From assembly GCA_027486655.1 (NCBI GenBank), contig JAIXOR010000024.1, positions 46,050 to 110,049 of the forward strand: 64,000 nucleotides of DNA. The letters run 5' to 3'. The stretch comes from Verrucomicrobiaceae bacterium (GTDB lineage Bacteria > Verrucomicrobiota > Verrucomicrobiia > Verrucomicrobiales > Akkermansiaceae). Both the position numbers and the translations under genes were made by a program. Below the pieces are notes generated by a model. It searched no databases, had not been told where the DNA came from, and worked only from the letters and a program-made list of their open reading frames with translations. Of the stretch, positions 16,953 through 25,100 are shown one piece after another; positions within the stretch are counted from its first letter, which is position 1; each line of letters starts with the position of its first letter.

Positions 16953-19019
16953 TCACTCAAAGCGACCGAGCACGCGGACTTCATTCACCTTGAGTGGCCC
17001 GCCGGGCTGGCTGCGTTCAAGGCGGATATGGCGGGCGGTGGTCCCGGACGGGACTTCGATGATCCACGGCTTGGCCGTGCCAATGGTGATAGATTGGCCT
17101 TCGGGAATCACTTTGACCTCGTCCTTGCCACCGAGGGAAAACTCGACACGGAGTTCCTTCGGGACGTTTGGCGCGGGATCGCCGCCGCTCAGGGAGTTGT
17201 CTGCCAACAAGGTAAGGCCGCCGGAAACGACAGCCTGCCGGACCTTTTCGGTGACGTCGGCGAGCTGGGCACCATGGCCGTAGGTGGCTTTCCGGATCTC
17301 CAAGGTCCCAGTCGGAGCGGGAGTGAAGGTGGCGAGGGGCTTCGCGTTCGCGAAATCCATTGTGTCGGAAATCCTCACCACGTCGCCAGCGGTGAAGGAT
17401 CCACCGGCTTCGATTCGATTGATGGCACATGGCAGGGCGAGATCGATCGAGAGCCAGGGTTTCGTGTCTTCCGCGTGGCTGGACCAAACGGTGCCGTCCG
17501 AGCCATCGGTGGCTTTCGACGGATGGCTGGCATTGTCGGCATGAGAGGAAGCGCGGCAGCCTTTCCAGATGGCGACGTTTGGAACGGGCGAATCATCCGC
17601 CACGGCGAGGGCGATCACGGTGTTGAGCCTGTCCCAGGAACTTCCGGTCGGAAGCGCGAGGCTGAGGCCGCTTTCATCCTGCTTGAGCGCGATGGACTTC
17701 TTTTCCGTCAGCAGAACCGCCTTGGAGAACTTCTTGCCATCGGCTGGAGGCGGGAGTTTGAGAATCTTCGTGCCGTCGGCCGGGGCCTTGAGGACATGGA
17801 GGTATTCGAACTTGTCGTCCATCGAGCGGGTAGCCACGCCCCATGTTAGATTCGCGATCCTCGTGCCGGCCGCGGTGGGATAGGAAGTGCTCGGGTAGGT
17901 GTTTTTGATCGAGCGCTCGACGTTCTTGACGAGCTCACCGGTCTTCTTCATGCGATCCAGCACGCCGGTTTCCCAACCGCCGCCTGCATAGGGCCCTGCC
18001 GCCCAAAGCGTGCCACCGCCGTCGGTATTGGAGCCCGCCTGGAGGACGGTGTAGCGAAACATGGACTCCGGGGTGTAGTGGATCCACGGGTTGAAGCCGA
18101 CCTTGGCACTTCTCTGCGCAGGTTCGGTTTTCCCTTCGGGGAAGGCTGCCCAGAAGATGCTGCCAGCCACGACGGAAATCGGGATCTTGTAGGACGTCCA
18201 TTGGTCGCCGTCGGGAGTGTTGTGCGAGTGATTGTAGAAAACCTCCATGTTGCCAAGGTCGGCGGTGTAGAGGTTGCCATAATCATTCTGCATCATCAGC
18301 AGGTGCGGATGCTTTTCGGTGATCGTCTTGCGCAGGCGCGGGTAGTCCACCACGCGATAGCTGTCCGCCGCGCCACTTCCTTCGTCCAGGTAGAGGCCGA
18401 GAATGTCATCACCGTAGCGGTCCACCAGTTCGGCGTAGGATTCGTTGATGAAGTCATTCCACTTGGCTTTGTCCCATTTGTTGAAATCCGGGTTGGAGCC
18501 CTCGCCGCGGTGCCATCCGGTTTTGGCCATATCGGCATCGGTGAAATCATGGCCGTCACGCGGATGGGTGTAGAGCAGCACCTGGACGCCCTTGGCCTTG
18601 CAGGCCTTGATCATGTCGCCGATGAGGTCGCGCTTGGCGGAATGCCCGGGCCGCCATTTCTCCATGACCTTGCTCGGGTAGAGCACGTTCATGTCGGCAT
18701 GCCAGGCGGTGAAGAGCACGTATTCCACGCCCATCGCCGCCACGTCGCGGGCGAATCCCTCGGCGTCGAAGCGGGTCGCGAGGTCGTCGATCCCGGCGGG
18801 CATCGAACCGTCCTTGTTGACCGTGGCCGAGTAGGCCTCACCGCCCCAGACGTAGTGGACGAAGAAGCCGTATTTCATCGAACGGAAGTTGGCGGCTGCG
18901 GCCGGAGTGGCGTGGAGCGGCGACATGGTGGAAAAGAGGGTTCCAAAAAGCAGCCCGGCGGTGCTGAGGGCGGAGATCAGTTTGTTTGTATTCATGTAGA
19001 TAGAACGTGAAGGGATCAT
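16953..19019 (-). CDS. Divergent GH29-like protein with C-terminal galactose-binding-like domain
   Basis: This encodes 688 residues if the ATG at 19019 is used. That ATG overlaps the TGA of the upstream gene as ATGA, as at three other junctions here. The ATG at 18995 (MNTNKLISALSTAGLLFG) would also give a good signal peptide. The barrel begins at once: FRSMKYGFFVHYVWGGEAY, MGVEYVLFTAWHADMN, LLYTHPRDGHDF, RYGDDILGLYLDEGSG with the candidate catalytic Asp, and PESMFRYTVLQAGSNTDGGG. A beta domain (WGVATRSMDDKFEYLHVLKA) follows, then a discoidin-like domain at about 530-680 (SHPSKATDGSDGTVWSSHAE). Family membership is by structure-like motifs, not by a canonical GH29 signature. Confidence 0.88.
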   Translation of the reverse strand: MIPSRSIYMNTNKLISALSTAGLLFGTLFSTMSPLHATPAAAANFRSMKYGFFVHYVWGGEAYSATVNKDGSMPAGIDDLATRFDAEGFARDVAAMGVEYVLFTAWHADMNVLYPSKVMEKWRPGHSAKRDLIGDMIKACKAKGVQVLLYTHPRDGHDFTDADMAKTGWHRGEGSNPDFNKWDKAKWNDFINESYAELVDRYGDDILGLYLDEGSGAADSYRVVDYPRLRKTITEKHPHLLMMQNDYGNLYTADLGNMEVFYNHSHNTPDGDQWTSYKIPISVVAGSIFWAAFPEGKTEPAQRSAKVGFNPWIHYTPESMFRYTVLQAGSNTDGGGTLWAAGPYAGGGWETGVLDRMKKTGELVKNVERSIKNTYPSTSYPTAAGTRIANLTWGVATRSMDDKFEYLHVLKAPADGTKILKLPPPADGKKFSKAVLLTEKKSIALKQDESGLSLALPTGSSWDRLNTVIALAVADDSPVPNVAIWKGCRASSHADNASHPSKATDGSDGTVWSSHAEDTKPWLSIDLALPCAINRIEAGGSFTAGDVVRISDTMDFANAKPLATFTPAPTGTLEIRKATYGHGAQLADVTEKVRQAVVSGGLTLLADNSLSGGDPAPNVPKELRVEFSLGGKDEVKVIPEGQSITIGTAKPWIIEVPSGTTARHIRLERSQPGGPLKVNEVRVLGRFE

Positions 19020-22000
19020 GGTGCGGAAATACGAACGAAAAGGCGCGAAGTTGCAGGCGGCGGAGCACTCAGCATGACCTGCACGGTTTCGATATCGCCT
19101 GAACTGCCAGTTACGGACTGTACGGCACCGCTTTCCGCGCTCCACGTTGTTAGATCCGTGGAAGTCCAGATGGTGTAGGCGAGGCCGGTCAGGGAAATCT
19201 TGCGGCGCGTGTAGCTCAGGATGCTGGTGGATGGATTGATCTGGCCGACGATCGGTTGGAGCGACGATGGGTTCGTGGGATCGAGACCGAACGCGTATTC
19301 CATGAAATTGCTCTGGCCGTCGTGGTCATCGTCGTCGCTGGTGCCGCCGATGACCTGATTCGCATCCTTCCAGGCATCGTAATCGGATGTTGGTGTGACC
19401 GCCGCGAGCGTGACGCTGAGGTTATCGATGCGCGTGAGGTTCCAGGATCCGTTGTAGGGGCAGGCGGCGAAGCTGAGATATCCGTCGGCCGCCGTGAGCT
19501 GGGAGAGAGTGTAGGTTCCAACCAAGGTGTTGCCGTTGTAGAGAAGGGCACGAGAGCCTTTGCCGTTGAATGCGGAACCCGTGCCTGCGGTATCAGAGAA
19601 AACGATGCGGAAGTTGTTTCCGCTGCGGCTGGCAAGGATCTGTTGGGTGCCGTTAAGGATCACCTGCAAGCCGCCGCCGAGTTCCGGCAAAAAGGCGAAC
19701 TTCGCGCCGCTGTCGTTGGCGAGGAGGTTCTGTCCGCTGCCGAGGGTGATGGACGCCCAGCAGGACGGGTTGGAGGTGCTGGTCACCCAGGCATCCATTT
19801 GGATTGTCAGCGGCAGGTCAGCGGTGTTGGCGAGGGTGGCGAAGTTCTGGTTCAGGCTCGAACGGGCCGCATAACCGGAGTCTCCGACAAGCAGCATGGC
19901 ACCGCCGTTCCCGTGCTGGGCCTGCCAGTCCTCGCCTGCGGTGGCGACACTGTAGGCGAGCGGGGCGAGCAGTCCCTGCTGGTCGGCCGCAAGGGAGTTG
20001 TTGAACGAGGCCGCTCCATAACTTGAGGAATCGAAGTGGTCTGCTAGAATCAAACCCGAAATGCCGTGGGTTTGGTTCAGGTTCGGGTCGCTGTCTTCGA
20101 GGTATTCAATGAAGTTGTTCGAGGCGTCGTTGTCCGGATTTCCGTTGGCGGATGGATCGAGGTTTCCGAAATGGAACATTTCCCAATCGTCGGGCAGGCC
20201 GTCGTTGTCGGAATCCGCCACGATGCCCATGTCCCAGCGCATGGCGGAGACCAGCTTCACATGCCGCTCGCGGGCCGCCGGTCCGTCTTCGGAGTCAAAG
20301 TTCAACCCATAGGGCCAGAAATGGGCCCCATCGCAACCGATGGAAGCGCCGGCCCCTTCATACAGTCGGATGCGTTGGAGGGCTCTGTCACCGGTCCATT
20401 GGCCATTCGACTGCCGGGACGACCACGCACCTACGGTGCCGACTCCGAGGCTATGCTGGATTTCATGGATCGCGGTGAAGGCGCTGTAATGGCCCCCGAA
20501 ATCGATCCACCCGCCGTATCCCGCCTGGGCCGTCGGCACGCCCGCGCTGTAGTTGGCGGTGCATTGCATCGGGAAATAGCCGTAGGCATTGTGAACCGCC
20601 ACCGCTTCATTCATCGAGTTCACGAGGGCCGCGCGAATCCCGGCTGGCCATCCTTCATGACCTCCGGCGAGCTGCCAGGTCATCGGAGGGATCCACAGCG
20701 ATCCCGGTCCACTGAAGTAGGAGCCATACACCGGGTGCTGCGCGTTGTAGGTTCCCATCGGGAGAGGACTGCCGTTGATGGCGAGCGCAGCGATGGCGTT
20801 GCTGCCGTTGAAATTCAGATCGATGCCGGCACCCGCCGCGATGCTGACCGTGGTGCAGCCATCCAGCAGAGGACTGCCAAGGGCGACGCGGCCCTCGTTG
20901 ACCGAGATACTGCCGAGGTAGAGCGTAGGGCCACCCAGGGTGAGCAAGCCGCTTCCCTGCTTGTTCAATCCTGTGCTATCGAGGCTCGCAAGGATCGTGG
21001 CGTTGGCGTTGCAGGTGATCGTCTGCGTACCTGTTAGAATGATGGAACCACCGCCAAGCGTGTAACCCGGGGCATCGAAGGTGATTGCGCGGACCGTGAC
21101 GGCATCGGTAAGCGTGACGCTGCCTGCGGCGACGGAACCGAAGGCCGCGGCGGCGAGGCTGCTGTTGTTCCATGACGCGCCGGACCAGTTCGCATCGGTG
21201 ACGTTCCAAGTGCGGGTGCCACTGCCGTTGTCCCAAACCAAGGCTGGGGCCGGAGTCCATTTCGCATATAAAATGGTGTTGCTGGAAACCTCGAATGTGT
21301 CGTTGGCCTGGTAGGTGATACCGCTGCCATTTGCGGCGGTGTTCCAACCGCTGAAAACGAAGGATGCCTTCTGCAGGCCGCCTGTGTTGCCGAGCACAGT
21401 GACGGTCGATCCTCCCGCATAAGGACTGTTCGAATCGAGTGGGGCGATGCCTGCCGTTTGGCCGTTGCCGTCGTAAACCAGAGTGGAAGTCGATGGCGTC
21501 GCGCTGAGCTTGAAATCGTCAATGGAAAGCTGACGCTGGCCGTTCAGGTTCACGACGCCCGCTCGGTCCGTGATCCAGCCGACATATTGGACGCCAGCCG
21601 CCATAAGATCGGCACCACTGACGGTGTAGCTGATCGTCGCGACCCGGTTGGAGTTGAAGCGGACCAGTTGGGCTGTGGCGATGGTGGCGGCATCGACTCC
21701 ATTCCAGTTGTGCTGGCTGCCGGTGAAACCGAGGGTGAACCACGAGTTGGTGCCGCCTGGATCCGCACCGGCGAGCGGGGTAGTGTCGATCGTCGCCTCG
21801 ACGGTATAGTCCATGCCGGGGAGCGGGGTAAAGGCGAGGAAGTTGCTGCTCGTGGGCGTCGCGACACCATGGTTGGCATAATCGCGCTGGCCCCAGCCAC
21901 CGGTTTCAACACCTGCGAGCCAAGTGGCGCTGGCGCTACCTCCTGCCGTTCCGCTGCGTGTGGTTGGGGCCGAACCGGCTAGAGTCTGGGTGTATGGGCC

Positions 22001-22135
22001 GCCATTGTCGATGTTCTGCGAATCGTTGAAATCATCGAAGTAGATCGTGCCAGCCAGCGCCTGAATCGCCAGCACACCCGGGAGCAGGAACCGAACGGCA
22101 GATGATAGGATGCCAGGTCTTGAAGAGGGGCTCAT
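19016..22135 (-). CDS. Mosaic secreted protein: DFND module, InlB repeat, PATR, HExxH metallopeptidase-like domain
   Basis: This encodes 1039 residues from the ATG at 22135, which starts the best signal peptide (SAVRFLLPGVLAIQALAG); 22171 (ATG) and 22177 (GTG) are alternatives. In order: a DFND module (TIYFDDFNDSQNIDNGGPY) at about 28-215; one InlB-type repeat (ATLVYDGNG-like to ILYAKWTP); a PATR region; a domain with HEIQHSLGVG (HExxH, zinc-protease-like) at about 560-610; an Asp-rich calcium-loop segment (ADSDNDGLPDDWEMFHFGN); a jelly-roll shared with the genes at 39505 and 57321 (AADQQGLLAPLAYSV, QHGNGGAMLL); and the C-terminal module (YAFGLDP, LSYTRRKISLTGLAYTIW, ending LFVRISAP). Protease activity is not shown: no clear third zinc ligand is obvious to me. 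Confidence 0.88.
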   Translation of the reverse strand: MSPSSRPGILSSAVRFLLPGVLAIQALAGTIYFDDFNDSQNIDNGGPYTQTLAGSAPTTRSGTAGGSASATWLAGVETGGWGQRDYANHGVATPTSSNFLAFTPLPGMDYTVEATIDTTPLAGADPGGTNSWFTLGFTGSQHNWNGVDAATIATAQLVRFNSNRVATISYTVSGADLMAAGVQYVGWITDRAGVVNLNGQRQLSIDDFKLSATPSTSTLVYDGNGQTAGIAPLDSNSPYAGGSTVTVLGNTGGLQKASFVFSGWNTAANGSGITYQANDTFEVSSNTILYAKWTPAPALVWDNGSGTRTWNVTDANWSGASWNNSSLAAAAFGSVAAGSVTLTDAVTVRAITFDAPGYTLGGGSIILTGTQTITCNANATILASLDSTGLNKQGSGLLTLGGPTLYLGSISVNEGRVALGSPLLDGCTTVSIAAGAGIDLNFNGSNAIAALAINGSPLPMGTYNAQHPVYGSYFSGPGSLWIPPMTWQLAGGHEGWPAGIRAALVNSMNEAVAVHNAYGYFPMQCTANYSAGVPTAQAGYGGWIDFGGHYSAFTAIHEIQHSLGVGTVGAWSSRQSNGQWTGDRALQRIRLYEGAGASIGCDGAHFWPYGLNFDSEDGPAARERHVKLVSAMRWDMGIVADSDNDGLPDDWEMFHFGNLDPSANGNPDNDASNNFIEYLEDSDPNLNQTHGISGLILADHFDSSSYGAASFNNSLAADQQGLLAPLAYSVATAGEDWQAQHGNGGAMLLVGDSGYAARSSLNQNFATLANTADLPLTIQMDAWVTSTSNPSCWASITLGSGQNLLANDSGAKFAFLPELGGGLQVILNGTQQILASRSGNNFRIVFSDTAGTGSAFNGKGSRALLYNGNTLVGTYTLSQLTAADGYLSFAACPYNGSWNLTRIDNLSVTLAAVTPTSDYDAWKDANQVIGGTSDDDDHDGQSNFMEYAFGLDPTNPSSLQPIVGQINPSTSILSYTRRKISLTGLAYTIWTSTDLTTWSAESGAVQSVTGSSGDIETVQVMLSAPPPATSRLFVRISAP

Positions 22136-22180
22136 GCAAAGGCTTGATATGCAGTGCGGAAAATCGACCATTCTCACGGT

Positions 22181-25100
22181 TCAAGGACTCACCGAAATCC
22201 GATAAAAACGACGGGGCCCGCCCGCACCGTCCGGATCGGTGAAAGTCAGTTCAGCACCAATTCCTGGCTGCGCCGATCCGATGTTCTGCCACGGTCCAGA
22301 TAGGTCGTCGCAGCGCTGGAGCTGATAGTTGTGGCCGGAGTATCCGGCGATTTTCACAGTGAAGGAGTTTCCCGATTTGAGGAACGAGTTCACCCGGACA
22401 TTGCTGCGATCGAGCACGATGCCGTTGTTGATGAAGCCAGCGGGCAGCGATCCCTTCCATGTCATGATGTCGAGCACACCGTTGTTGGTGAAGGACCCGG
22501 TGAACGAGAGCGACGCATCTCCCACAAGACGCAAGGTACCGGTGTTGGTGAGCGATCCGCTGCCCGTGATGACACCCTGGATAACAGCACTGCCGGAGTT
22601 TCCAGCAAGCGTGAGATTGCCGCCGTTGAGGTTGACGGTGCCTTCCGGCGAGATCGCGAGCGAGGCGACGGTCTGGCTCGCACCGTTGAGATCGAACGTC
22701 GCAGTATCTTCCACCGAGAGCGCGGTGCCTGGGGGTAGAATGCTGACGACCGGCGCTTCGCCGAACCACTTGGTGCGAAGGTAGCGCTCGGTGCCGAGGC
22801 GTTGGACTTCGGTGAGTGTGGAGTTGTAGAGGATGACCTCGGCCTGGTCCTGGTTGCCGGCGTGGTAGATGCGGTCGCGGTTGAAACCATCCGCCTGGGT
22901 GGGACCGGTGGTGGAAACGGTGATTTGGTTGAAGCCGTTGTTAGAAGCCGTGGGCATGGGCGAAGTGCTACCGTCCACCTGCGTGCCATTGACCCAGGTC
23001 CTGCCGTTGAGAACGTAAGGGCTGTTCCAGGCATTGGCCACCGGAGCCCAGATGGGTGCGGCGGCATCGGTGTTGTTCGGCCGATGGAAATGACAGGCAT
23101 CCCTGTCGGTGATGAGGAAGCTCGCCCCACGAAAGACCGAGAAGACGGTGCGGACGGAGGAGTCGCGGGTGAAGTTGAGGCTCTGGCTGGTGTTGGCGGC
23201 GCTGCCGGTGAATCTGAGAGCTCCACGACCGCTGAGCGCATTGGCGATGAAGGTCGGCGGTTGTCCGGTTTGAGCCGTGGCATGAGCGCTGTTAGGGCTG
23301 AGATCGTTCCATTGCGAGACGGTGGCCCCATTGGACAAGGAGAACGTCGAGGCATCGAAACGTCGGGAGAATCCGGCAACGGGCGCGCTAAGCGGCGGAT
23401 GGAGCAACAGCGTGCCGTCCACAATGCGCGTGGCGCCGGAGTGCGTGGCAGCGTCGATCAGTGAGAGCGTGCCTGAGCCGGTTTTCACAAGATCCGATCT
23501 TCCTGTCAGTGACTCAAGGAACAGGGCGTCGTAAGCAGGCACCTCGATCGTCGTGCTTCCGGTGCTTCCATCATCGCTGCGGGTGTAGGGCGGAGCTTCG
23601 ACGAAGGCGTCCATCTGGCGGACACCCTGAGCATTGGTGGTAAGACGGATGGCGATGGCCTGGACCGGTTCCAGAGGGCGGCTGAGGACCTGGGTGTAGG
23701 ACGTGCCGGTCCAGAGCGTGGACCAGCTTCCGGATGGACTTTGAGCTTCAAGCGTGACGCTGATGTTCTGGCCCGTAACCGATGCTCCGTTGTCGAATTG
23801 GACATCAATCCGGTTGAGATTTCGGGTGCTGGCAAACGGAATGGTGAGCGTGCCGGAGCTCGTGCCATGACGCCAGGACGTGGAAGCATCGGCATCGCAG
23901 GCCTTTGCGGCTTCGTATCCGCCGCTTGCAGCACTGCCGTTTGCGGTCATGCCAGTAGTGGTGGATCCGACGTAAGGCTGATGGCGGGCGAGTGCCTCGG
24001 CACTTCCATCCAAATCGAGACGGATGATGGTGTCGATCGGATCGCGATTTGCAACCGGCAGGGTGATGGATACTCCCGTGGCGGATTGGGTGACGGTGGC
24101 TGTCCCGCCAGTGAGCACGGCGTTGCCGGAGATCTGGCGACCGAGCGCTAGAGGCGGCAAGGTCAACGTTTCACCGGGCCATTCGAGCACATGAAGGAAG
24201 ATGGAATTTCCCTTCGCCATGCTGCCTCCCCAGTCGGCGGCGGTGAAGGGGCCGGCAAGTGCGCCATCCAGGGTGCTGCCGTATTGGGAGAACCATGAGC
24301 CTGTTACCGGAGATGCGGTGGCGGCGGGCAGGACGGGCAAACCGTCACGCATCGCAGGCAATCCTAACAGATAGCTGGTATCTGCGACACAAGTGCCGAC
24401 GATGCCACGGACGCGGTTGGCAGCGGTGGACATATTGATTACATCCGCCGCACGCGAGGACGGCGTGACCGTTAGCGATTGCAGCACGCCGTTTTGAAAG
24501 ACGCCTTCGAGCACGGTGTTTTGCGCGGCATGCACCTTGAAATTCACATCCCATTCTTCCGGCCAGGCGGGGAAGAGGTAGATCTTGCTGCCTTGGGATT
24601 GGACAATCATGTTTTCCAAACCGTGAATGGTGGAGCCGCCGTGGCATTGGTCCGGGATGTAATCGAAACGGCTTTCCCAGAAAGCGTGGAAGCGCGGCTT
24701 GCCGGGGTATGGATTGGAGACGGTTTGGGAGCCGATGCCTACGGTGCTGGGGACCGGCTCGAGGAAATTGCGCAGGGCGTAGAATTTCGCCTGCTGCGGC
24801 AGGTTCAGTTGAGCGGCCACGGTCGGGGTATAAAGCCAGCCCCCGGATTCGGAGGAACTGGCCGGCGTGCCGTCGAAGGTGACCATGCGCGTGCCATGGT
24901 CACGACGGCCCGCAGCAAGGAGCGAGAGTCTGCCGAGGCCCGCCTCGCGGGCGGGCCATACGCTGTAGAGTGATGGCGTTTCGATCATGTCGCGCCCGGC
25001 GTCGCCGGTCTGATAGACGCCGAGCATCGGCTGGTTCAGCACGGTCTTCAGCGGCGGCTGCGGCATGATGTCGAGCAGTGCCTGATAACGGTTGCGCTGG

